Of a DNA stretch of 6,181 nucleotides, positions 1 to 6,091 are shown in pieces. Position numbers and translations under genes: made by a program. Under the pieces are notes generated by a model. It saw nothing but the letters and a program-made list of their open reading frames with translations, did not search any database and was not told the origin of the DNA. Source of the stretch: Sandaracinaceae bacterium (GTDB lineage: Bacteria; Myxococcota_A; Polyangia; Polyangiales; Sandaracinaceae); assembly GCA_025056955.1 (NCBI GenBank), contig JANWYL010000180.1, positions 1 through 6,181 of the forward strand. The letters run 5' to 3'. Position 1 is the first letter of the stretch. Every line of letters begins with the position of its first letter.

Positions 1-1
1 T

Positions 2-394
2 TTGCCTTTGCGATCGATTCGTGTGGTTGAAGCCACCTTTAGCGACAACCGAAATTGCATTGGTGAGCGCCAGGGGAATCGCTTCCGACCTGCTGGGGTA
101 TTCGAAGGTTTTGTGACGGTTGATGACGCGATGGGAGCCAACATTAACGTTCCTCCAATCATGAGCAACCTCTGCTCGATTCTTGCTGGTGAAATCTCAG
201 CGCCTTCTGGCATGCCTCCCCTCTGCCAACGCCCCCGCGATGAGTGGCCCTCAAAGCCCGACTCCATTTGTGAAGCATCTGGTTGCAGGGCCAATGTTGA
301 AGGCATGCCACAGGTTTGTAACCCAACGACGAACTGCAATGCCTGGCGCTTGTCGGCTCAATTTGCGGCGGTGGGGATTGATATTAGAGATTGA
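2..394 (+). CDS. C-terminal part of a cysteine-rich, probably exported protein (5' truncated by the window edge)
   Basis: An open frame enters from the left edge and ends at TGA 392-394; the true start lies outside the window. About 130 residues are visible. I do not recognise the family. There are seven cysteines at visible residues 19, 58, 75, 90, 95, 106 and 112, mostly in the second half, in patterns such as ICEASGC and VCNPTTNC. The segment ends in an alternating hydrophobic stretch (RLSAQFAAVGIDI) resembling a final beta strand. Such cysteine density suggests disulfides and therefore an extracytoplasmic site, but no signal peptide or lipobox can be seen because the N-terminus is missing. 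The composition looks like real protein, with balanced charged and hydrophobic residues and no low complexity, and no better frame covers this stretch on either strand. The gene converges on the 455-1423 gene. It could be the tail of a secreted or lipoprotein family typical of predatory or social bacteria; that is a guess. Confidence 0.68.
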   Translation: MPLRSIRVVEATFSDNRNCIGERQGNRFRPAGVFEGFVTVDDAMGANINVPPIMSNLCSILAGEISAPSGMPPLCQRPRDEWPSKPDSICEASGCRANVEGMPQVCNPTTNCNAWRLSAQFAAVGIDIRD

Positions 395-421
395 ACATTT
401 TCCAGGTGATAGGGTGAAGGC

Positions 422-445
422 TGGTTATGGGAGCAGCATCAACCA
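422..445. terminator. Hairpin between convergent genes, possible bidirectional terminator
   Basis: In the 60-bp gap between two converging stop codons, TGGTTATG (422-429) can pair with CAT-AACCA (437-445) around a 7-base loop, with one bulged C at 440, giving about eight base pairs. The position suits a shared terminator. There is no T-run on either side and the stem is not very GC-rich, so a classical intrinsic terminator is not shown. Confidence 0.3.
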
Positions 446-454
446 TCCAAGCAC

Positions 455-1423
455 CTAGAAGGATGCAATGGGCAGGGTGATGGTCCCAAGTGAGCCGTCG
501 GTTGGGCCCTGGCTGGCAGCCACTCCGATTCCAATCGCAGCTCCTGCCGCTCCTGCGCTTGCAACCCCCAATAGCACCCAAAACCACGCCTCTTGGGTGA
601 TATCGGTTGATTTCTGCACTTGGACCACTTCCGTGCGGGTTTCAACGCGCACTTCAACTTTTTCTTCAGGGATCTCAACGCGAAAGGGCTCGCTTTCGGA
701 GCCAAGACGGGAGAGAACAAATCCCGAAGGGGCCACAGCTTCAATCCAGTACTCTGCGACGTAGGCTTCCTTTCCTTCGGCAATGGGCAGGCGGCCTTCG
801 GCCGATTTGGCTCCGGTGTTGCGCAGCACGACAGTCTCTGTTTGGGTTTGTCCTTGCACGCGGTGTTGAACTCGAATTTCTGCGACGGCATCGTGCCCCT
901 CTTCGATCTCAACAGTGATGAGAGGGGCTTGGCGCTTGCTCAGAGCTGGTGAGTGGTGTTTGAGAATGACTCGAAGAGGGCGTGCTTGAGCACGTGCCCT
1001 TGCCACTGCCGAGAGCACCACGGGGCTTGCGTCAGGTTCCACAAGACGGTGCTCCGGATCGCGGGAGAAGAGCTGAGCCAGGGTGCGCCGTGCTGAGACT
1101 TCATCCCGCAAGGCCAGTTGCACAGTTGCAAGCAGTTCGAGTGCTGCGTTGCGCTGGAATGCACCCACATCCTGACGCTCAAGATAGCGCTGGAGCTCCA
1201 TGAGAGCAGGCCGATAGCTGGCGTGGAGAATCATCTCGCGGACGCTTTCGAGTTCTGGGTCGAGTCGGCTTTGGGCCCTTGTGCCTTGCGATCCGACCAA
1301 AGCAAAGAGCACAAAGCATGTGCTCTCGATGAGGCTCAAAAAGAGCAATTTTCCTCGTGGGTGATCGTGCCACGTTGTTCTTTGGTAGGGGTGAAAAGCG
1401 GAGAATTTCGGATGGTGAGTCAT
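455..1423 (-). CDS. Exported TPR-like protein with C-terminal membrane anchor
   Basis: This 322-residue protein of unknown function reads from ATG 1423 to TAG 455. A TTG at 1450 would add nine residues. I prefer the ATG because the predicted minus-strand start of transcription falls near 1449, leaving a short leader with GAGAAG and GAAAG that could bind the ribosome. Residues 1-25 are a long basic, His-rich N-region, 26-44 a hydrophobic core, and T-R-A|Q at 48-51 a likely signal peptidase site. Residues about 56-145 are amphipathic helices resembling degenerate TPRs. Residues about 150-256 look beta-rich and Ig-like, including AEYWIEAVAPSGFVLSRLGS. A Val/Glu/Arg-rich linker follows, then a membrane segment at about 280-303 (WFWVLLGV... 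AAIGIGV) and the tail DGSLGTITLP. This order resembles proteins found beside PEGA proteins in Myxococcota. It is divergent from the PEGA kinase with only 50 bp between starts, so the two may work together. The coding assignment is secure; the function is not. Confidence 0.88.
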   Translation of the reverse strand: MTHHPKFSAFHPYQRTTWHDHPRGKLLFLSLIESTCFVLFALVGSQGTRAQSRLDPELESVREMILHASYRPALMELQRYLERQDVGAFQRNAALELLATVQLALRDEVSARRTLAQLFSRDPEHRLVEPDASPVVLSAVARARAQARPLRVILKHHSPALSKRQAPLITVEIEEGHDAVAEIRVQHRVQGQTQTETVVLRNTGAKSAEGRLPIAEGKEAYVAEYWIEAVAPSGFVLSRLGSESEPFRVEIPEEKVEVRVETRTEVVQVQKSTDITQEAWFWVLLGVASAGAAGAAIGIGVAASQGPTDGSLGTITLPIASF

Positions 1424-1434
1424 GGTCGTGAGTG

Positions 1435-1463
1435 CTTTCACTTCTCGCAAAAAGAAGTATAAT
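1435..1463 (+). promoter_or_regulatory. Predicted kinase promoter with very short leader
   Basis: TATAAT at 1458-1463 matches the -10 consensus at all six positions. Seventeen bases upstream lies a poor -35, CTTTCA at 1435-1440 (three of six matches to TTGACA). Transcription would start near G1470, only about four bases before ATG 1474, so the kinase mRNA would be nearly leaderless. In agreement, no convincing Shine-Dalgarno sequence lies at normal distance; the only purine-rich stretch (AAAAAGAAG, ending at 1457) is 16 bases away and upstream of the -10 box. The poor -35 suggests an activator or a different sigma factor. Confidence 0.45.
1456..1461 (-). promoter_or_regulatory. Possible -10 box (TATACT) for the 455-1423 gene
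   Basis: Read on the minus strand, 1461-1456 is TATACT, five of six matches to the sigma-70 type -10 consensus. It would start transcription near 1449 and leave a leader of about 26 bases before ATG 1423. No good -35 hexamer lies at 15-19 bases spacing. It overlaps the plus-strand TATAAT, so only one direction may be engaged at a time. This is sequence inference only. Confidence 0.35.
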
Positions 1464-1473
1464 TGAACCGTTC

Positions 1474-3552
1474 ATGACGACGCGCCCCTCTCCGCCGCGG
1501 TCTTCTGAAGCCGAGGGCTCGACTTCTTCGTCTCAGCCCAGTCCAAGCACTGGAGTCAGCCGTCGCCCTCAGTCGCCCCCTGCCGAGCCCAACAGAGCGC
1601 AGGGTGCTGGTGGCTCCTCCGTTGGTTCTGCAGGTTCAAGTTCAGGCACTCCACTGCCTCATGGGGCACCTCGGGTTGCAACCCCTCAGCGGCCAAATGT
1701 TCCTGTCCATCAACTTCCCGCGATTTGCAAATTTGGGAAGTACGAGATTTTGGGTCGCTTGGCATTTGGAGGGATGGCAGAAGTGTTTTTGGGGCGGGAG
1801 GTGAGTGCACTTGGGGCTTCGCGGCTGCTGGCAATCAAGAAGATTTTGCCCCATGTGGCCGATGACCCTGCCTTTGTGCAGATGTTTTTGGACGAAGCGC
1901 GTTTGGCGATTCAGCTCAATCACCCGCACATCTGCCACATTTACGATTTTGGGGAAATCGAAGGGTCGTATTACATCGCGATGGAGTGGATTTATGGGGC
2001 GGCTTTGGGGAAAGTCATCCGAAGGGCGCGTGGGCATGGGGGGATACCGCCGGAGATTGCGGTGAAAGTGATTGCTCAAGTGGCTGAGGCGCTTGACTAC
2101 GCGCACCGAGCCAAAGGGGCAGATGGGCGGCCCCTTGGGATTGTGCACCGGGACGTGAGTCCACAAAACATCATGATTTCCTACGAAGGGCATGTGAAGC
2201 TCTTGGACTTTGGAATAGCCAAGGCCCAGACGCATACGACGAAAACCCAAACCGGTGTCATCAAAGGCAAGTTTGCCTATATGTCGCCCCAGCAGTGCTT
2301 GGGGCAGCCAATCGATGGGCGGACGGACATTTTTGCCCTAGGCATTGTGCTCTACGAGACCCTTGTGGGTGAGCCCCTTTACCATCGGCCCACCGAATAC
2401 GAAACCATGCGGGCTGTGATCGAGGAGCCTGTGCCGTCGATTTGCCAAAAAAAGCCAGGCCTTCCGGCCCAACTCGATGCGATTGTGCAAAAAGCATTGC
2501 AGAAAAGGCCCGAAGACCGCTTTCAAAGCGCAGGAGAGATGCAGGCCGCGCTTGAAGAGTGGCTGGCCCAAAGCGGCAAGGCCGTCACCACTGCCCGCAT
2601 CGCCTCTTTCATGGAGCTCCTCTTCGAAGACCAAATCGCTGCAGGCCCACTCCTCGATTCCACGCCTTTCGGCAGTTCCCTGCAGCGGCGCTCGGCAAAA
2701 GAAGAAGGAGAAGAATCTCGAGAGGGAGGGGGGGGTACTGATGAGGTACCCGTAGAGATTTCACTTGAAAATCCAGGGCCTCCTTCGCAGAACGCATCGC
2801 CCGCCTCGCTCAGCGAGGGCATTCCTTCGGCAGAGGCATCCAAGGAGGCTGCGCGCCCCCCTTTGCCAAGGCGCTTTGGTCTTTTGGCTGCTTTGGGCGG
2901 TGGGTTAATGCTTTTGGCGAGCATTTCTTTCGGGGTTTGGGCTTGGCTCCATCGCGAGGCACCTCCTCCTCCCCCTTCTCCAGTATCGGTTGCGCCATCG
3001 CCTCCTGTGGTCCCACCCCAAGCCCAGGCTCCTTCTCCCCCAGTACCTCCCCCACCGCCACAAGCTCCCCAGGAGGGAAAGCTTCGAATCGAGCCTGCCC
3101 AAGGCACCGTTCTTGCCGGAGCCACGATTAGAATTGGGGAGCGCGTTGTTGGAGCAGAGGAAGCCATGGCGGGTGTTGTGCTTCCCCCCGGCCCTGTGAC
3201 TGTGCGCGTGGAAAAAGAGGGATATCGCTCCTGGGAGCGCAAGGTGAACATAACAGCCGGTGAATCGATGGCGCTTGCCTTGGAGCTTTTGCCCCTGCCA
3301 AAAGGCGGGGCGGGGGGAGCTCCTTCTGGGCCTCCTGCAAAGGTATCGATCAATACCCGCCCCTGGTCAACGGTTTGGCTCGGCTCTCGCGAGCTTGGGA
3401 CGACTCCGATTGCGGAGGCGGTTTTGCCTCCAGGCACCCTTAAACTCCGCTTTGTCGATCGCGATGGGCGTGTGTTCAACCGCACCGTGCAGGTTCAACC
3501 AGGTGCCTCGATCAACCTGTTTTACGATTTCGATGCAGCAAGTGGCCAATAG
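1474..3552 (+). CDS. Transmembrane Hanks-type serine/threonine protein kinase with two PEGA repeats
   Basis: This 692-residue protein should phosphorylate Ser/Thr on target proteins using ATP. Residues 1-80 are Ser/Pro/Gly-rich and disordered. The kinase domain spans about 89-365: glycine loop GRLAFGGMAEV (94-104), ATP lysine K122 in AIKK, helix-C glutamate E141, catalytic loop HRDVSPQN (225-232, base D227), metal-binding DFG (245-247), a Thr-rich activation loop, and helix-F D285. The APE-equivalent is SPQ (271-273), with Gln replacing the usual Glu. A charged linker with four glycines follows, then one membrane span (about 468-492), a proline-rich stretch (about 495-535), and two PEGA-like beta repeats (about 536-606 and 623-688), the second with the signature GTTPIAEAVLPPG. 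The kinase should be cytoplasmic and the PEGA repeats periplasmic, perhaps sensing or binding the envelope. ATG 1474 is chosen because an upstream GTG at 1432 lies before the perfect TATAAT box. The target is unknown. The identification is secure. Confidence 0.96.
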   Translation: MTTRPSPPRSSEAEGSTSSSQPSPSTGVSRRPQSPPAEPNRAQGAGGSSVGSAGSSSGTPLPHGAPRVATPQRPNVPVHQLPAICKFGKYEILGRLAFGGMAEVFLGREVSALGASRLLAIKKILPHVADDPAFVQMFLDEARLAIQLNHPHICHIYDFGEIEGSYYIAMEWIYGAALGKVIRRARGHGGIPPEIAVKVIAQVAEALDYAHRAKGADGRPLGIVHRDVSPQNIMISYEGHVKLLDFGIAKAQTHTTKTQTGVIKGKFAYMSPQQCLGQPIDGRTDIFALGIVLYETLVGEPLYHRPTEYETMRAVIEEPVPSICQKKPGLPAQLDAIVQKALQKRPEDRFQSAGEMQAALEEWLAQSGKAVTTARIASFMELLFEDQIAAGPLLDSTPFGSSLQRRSAKEEGEESREGGGGTDEVPVEISLENPGPPSQNASPASLSEGIPSAEASKEAARPPLPRRFGLLAALGGGLMLLASISFGVWAWLHREAPPPPPSPVSVAPSPPVVPPQAQAPSPPVPPPPPQAPQEGKLRIEPAQGTVLAGATIRIGERVVGAEEAMAGVVLPPGPVTVRVEKEGYRSWERKVNITAGESMALALELLPLPKGGAGGAPSGPPAKVSINTRPWSTVWLGSRELGTTPIAEAVLPPGTLKLRFVDRDGRVFNRTVQVQPGASINLFYDFDAASGQ
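2728..2751 (+). other. G8 tract joined to a perfect hairpin inside the kinase gene
   Basis: Eight consecutive G (2728-2735) run into the inverted repeat GGGTAC (2733-2738) / GTACCC (2746-2751), a 6-bp perfect stem with the 7-base loop TGATGAG. The tract encodes a run of glycines in the linker between kinase domain and membrane span. A shift to the -1 frame meets TGA at 2739-2741, inside the loop; a shift to the +1 frame meets TAG at 2753-2755, just past the stem. Either product would be a soluble kinase of about 422-426 residues. The sequence arrangement is certain; any slippage is inference. Confidence 0.5.
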
Positions 3553-3560
3553 CTCCTGAC

Positions 3561-5927
3561 TCAAGCCGAGATCACCCCCGATTCGGAGATGCCTTGCGAA
3601 GAGGAAGGGGTTGGTGCTTCCGAGCCTGTCGAGATGCCCAAAGCCAGCTCAATGGCTTCGGTGACATGGTTGATGGGCACAATTTCAAGTGAGGAGGTGC
3701 AGGCAGGCGGAATTTCAGCAAGATCAGGAAGGTTTTGGCTGGGGATGAGAACCGTGCGAAAGCCGGCACGCTGCGCGGCAAGGAGCTTGGCCTTAAGGCC
3801 CCCAATCCGAAGCACGCGCCCTCGCAAGGTGATTTCTCCCGTCATGGCGAGATCAGGTCGTGATGAGCGCTCGGTGAGCAGTGAAGCCAACGCAGTGAGG
3901 ATGGTGATTCCAGCACTGGGGCCATCTTTGGGCACTGCGCCAGCAGGCACGTGGATGTGAAGGTCATGGGTCTCAAACACTTGTGGATTGATGCCAAGGG
4001 CCTGCGCGTGGGCGCGAAGGTAGGCCAGCGCAGCTTGGGCTGACTCTTTCATCACCTCCCCAAGCTGGCCGGTGATTTCCACCCTGCCTTTGCCAGGCAT
4101 TTTTGTGCTTTCGATGTAAAGCACCTCGCCACCACTTGGTGTCCAGGCCAACCCTGCAGCGATGCCAGGAGCCAACCTTTGCTCCATATGTTCAGAGGAA
4201 TACTTGGGCTGGCCGAGGGATTCCTTCACCACTGCTTCTGTGACCAAAAATTTGGCTTTCTGCTGGGGGGCATCTTTTCGGGCTGCTTCAAGGGCAAAGC
4301 TTCTGAGCACCCGGGTGATCGAACGGCTGAGCTGACGCACTCCGGCTTCGCGGGTGTATTCGCGCGCAATCCATTCGATGACCGAAGCCGGAAATTCTAC
4401 CTCATGGGCTGAAAGCCCCACTTTTCGAATGGCTTGAGGAAGCAGATGACGTTCAGCAATCGCCACCTTTTCCTCGATGGTGTAGCCATCGATTTCCACC
4501 ACATCCAGGCGGTCGCGCAGAGGTGGAATCAGACCCGATACGTCATTGGCTGTGGCGATGAAAAGGACTTCTGAAAGATCAAAGGGAAGTTCGAGGTAAT
4601 GGTCAATGAAATTGCGGTTTTGCTCTGGATCAAGCACCTCGAGAAGCGCTGCGGTTGGGTCGCCTCGCCAATCTTTGCCCACTTTGTCGATTTCATCAAG
4701 AACGATCACTGGGTTTTTGACCTTTGCCTTGCGGAGGGCGTGGATGAAACGCCCTGGCAGGGCACCGATGTAGGTTCGCCTATGGCCTCTGATTTCGGCT
4801 TCGTCTCTCACCCCTCCAAGAGCAATTCGAACGAGAGGCCTTCCGATCGCTGAGGCAATCGAGTTGGCAAGCGATGTTTTGCCCACTCCAGGAGGACCAA
4901 CGAAGCAGAGAATCGCCCCCTTGCCATCGCCTTCCAGCTTCAGCACAGCCATGTGCTCGAGGATCCTGCGTTTTGGCTCTTTGAGGCCGTAGTGGTCTTC
5001 TTCAAGCTTGGCTTCGATTGCATTGAGGTCGATCTTGGATTCAGCCCTTTGATTCCAAGGCAACTCGATCACCCATTCGAGGTAGTTGCGAATGATGGCG
5101 GACTCGGCATGAGCGGGGCCCATCTGATCCAAACGCCTGAGCTCTCGTTCCACTGCTTCTTTGACCTCTTCGGGCAGTGCTCCTCCATCGATGGCCTTGC
5201 GGACCTTTTCTCGAAACGGGTCTTCTTCGCCAAGTTCTTTTTGGATCGCTCGCAACTGCTGGCGCAGGAGATTTTCGCGCTGGTGCCTTTTCATTTCTTC
5301 GCGGACTTCTGCTTCAAGTTTGCGGCGGATCTCGTTTCGTTCTCTGAATTCGATCATGAGCGAAATCACGAGGCGCAAGCGGGCGACCGGGTCGATCGTT
5401 TTGAGCACTTCTTCCCGTTTTTCTTCTTCAAGCTCCAGAAATGCCGCGATTCTATCGGCCAAAAGCCCTGCCTCGCGGGTGGTGGCAATGGCTTCGAGCA
5501 TCGCGACTTCTTGTGGGAAAAGTTCCCTGGCCATGCTTTTTGCGACATGCGCAAGCTCCTGGCTTTCAAGCGTTGGCGGGGGTTCCTCGATTTCGCGGAT
5601 CCGCGCTTGCCAGAAAGGATCGAGGGTGGTGATTTCCAAAAGGTAAGCCCGTGAGAGGGGTTCGACCTCGAGCACAAAGCCGCGAGGGTCTTGCGATGAT
5701 TTGCCAATCGTTCTTGCAACCACGGCCAAGGGATTGAGGTCTGCAAGGAGCGGTTCTTCGACCGTGGGATGGAGTTGTCGGCCGAGCACCAAAAGATCGC
5801 CAGCACGCAGGGATTCGGCGAGGGCGCGGCTTCGAGGTCTTCCAACCGGAAGCGTTGTCCGCCGCCCTGGCAAAACCACTCCTCGCCGCAAAGGCAAGAG
5901 GGGAAGGGTGAGAATGCGTTCAACCAT
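3561..5927 (-). CDS. lon: ATP-dependent protease Lon (LonA family)
   Basis: Lon unfolds and degrades damaged and regulatory proteins in the cytoplasm as a homohexamer. From ATG 5927 the protein has 788 residues, close to the 784 of E. coli Lon. The N-terminal substrate-binding domain opens with LPLLPLRRGVVLPG and continues through a charged coiled-coil stretch (about 150-255). The AAA+ module has Walker A GPPGVGKT (344-351, K350), Walker B VIVLDEID (D411, E412), the pore region HRRTYIGALPG, and sensor/arginine-finger segments IATAND and LRDRLD. The protease domain has GLAWTPSGG, the nucleophile S671 in PKDGPSAG, and K714 exactly 43 residues later, the spacing of the E. coli S679/K722 dyad. 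Two nearby positions differ from the usual family sequence: HVPAG instead of HVPEG (A662), and GGLKAK instead of GGLKEK. The tail is Ser/Pro-rich and probably disordered. TTG 5939, four codons upstream, is an alternative start; neither has a strong ribosome site. It converges on the kinase, with 8 bp between stops. Confidence 0.98.
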   Translation of the reverse strand: MVERILTLPLLPLRRGVVLPGRRTTLPVGRPRSRALAESLRAGDLLVLGRQLHPTVEEPLLADLNPLAVVARTIGKSSQDPRGFVLEVEPLSRAYLLEITTLDPFWQARIREIEEPPPTLESQELAHVAKSMARELFPQEVAMLEAIATTREAGLLADRIAAFLELEEEKREEVLKTIDPVARLRLVISLMIEFRERNEIRRKLEAEVREEMKRHQRENLLRQQLRAIQKELGEEDPFREKVRKAIDGGALPEEVKEAVERELRRLDQMGPAHAESAIIRNYLEWVIELPWNQRAESKIDLNAIEAKLEEDHYGLKEPKRRILEHMAVLKLEGDGKGAILCFVGPPGVGKTSLANSIASAIGRPLVRIALGGVRDEAEIRGHRRTYIGALPGRFIHALRKAKVKNPVIVLDEIDKVGKDWRGDPTAALLEVLDPEQNRNFIDHYLELPFDLSEVLFIATANDVSGLIPPLRDRLDVVEIDGYTIEEKVAIAERHLLPQAIRKVGLSAHEVEFPASVIEWIAREYTREAGVRQLSRSITRVLRSFALEAARKDAPQQKAKFLVTEAVVKESLGQPKYSSEHMEQRLAPGIAAGLAWTPSGGEVLYIESTKMPGKGRVEITGQLGEVMKESAQAALAYLRAHAQALGINPQVFETHDLHIHVPAGAVPKDGPSAGITILTALASLLTERSSRPDLAMTGEITLRGRVLRIGGLKAKLLAAQRAGFRTVLIPSQNLPDLAEIPPACTSSLEIVPINHVTEAIELALGISTGSEAPTPSSSQGISESGVISA

Positions 5928-5993
5928 ACCGGTATCCAAAATTGGAGCTTCACTTCAAGGGTAAGGCGAGTTCATGAGTTGTCACCCCCCTTG

Positions 5994-6015
5994 GTGGGCC
6001 TTTTGTGGGCCTTGC
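5994..6015. repeat. 11-bp tandem repeat upstream of lon, possible operator
   Basis: GTGGGCCTTTT (5994-6004) is followed directly by GTGGGCCTTGC (6005-6015); nine of eleven positions agree. The period of 11 bp is about one helical turn, so two protein subunits could bind the same DNA face. It lies between lon and the divergent 6092 gene, about 67 bp upstream of the lon ATG and about 77 bp upstream of the other start. A role in controlling either gene is inference. Confidence 0.35.
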
Positions 6016-6051
6016 TTTACCCAAGGCTTCATAGAGGACTGCAAAGGGGCC

Positions 6052-6080
6052 TTTACGACATGGGAAGCATCACCCAAAAT
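6052..6080 (+). promoter_or_regulatory. Possible promoter for the signal-peptide gene at 6092
   Basis: TTTACG (6052-6057, four of six matches to the -35 consensus) and CAAAAT (6075-6080, four of six to the -10 consensus) are separated by 17 bases. Transcription would start near 6087, about five bases before ATG 6092. No Shine-Dalgarno sequence lies before that ATG, which fits a near-leaderless mRNA. The match is modest and could be chance. Confidence 0.25.
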
Positions 6081-6091
6081 AAAGCGAAACC

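Noticed and set aside
183..458. Plus-strand frame of 91 codons overlapping the left partial gene
   Set aside because: It overlaps the frame ending at 394, which has a more protein-like composition; there is no ribosome site and it runs into the opposing gene's stop.
439..912. Minus-strand frame of 157 codons within the 322-residue protein gene
   Set aside because: It overlaps in another frame the gene with signal peptide, beta domain and membrane anchor, and is itself low-complexity and Pro/Lys-rich.
1432..1473. GTG at 1432 as an upstream start for the kinase
   Set aside because: It would add 14 residues encoded across the predicted promoter and lies upstream of the perfect TATAAT; ATG 1474 is favoured.
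1642..2250. Minus-strand frame of 202 codons within the kinase domain
   Set aside because: It is antisense to the catalytic motifs of the kinase and shows no recognisable protein features.
2523..3485. Long minus-strand frame (320 codons) rich in Gly, Ser and Pro
   Set aside because: Antisense to the kinase linker and PEGA repeats; the opposite strand has full motif support and this frame's composition is just the reverse of Pro/Ala-rich codons.
3566..3586. Weak hairpin CCGA-AT ... AT-TCGG just inside the lon 3' end
   Set aside because: Short, bulged, inside coding sequence and without a T-run; not enough for a terminator call.
4953..5654. Long plus-strand frame (233 codons) rich in Phe
   Set aside because: It lies wholly antisense to lon; the Phe and Leu excess comes from reading Lys/Glu-rich coiled-coil codons in reverse.
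5989..6026. Inverted repeat CCTTGG ... CCAAGG upstream of lon
   Set aside because: Only six base pairs with a 26-base loop and no extension of the stem; likely chance.
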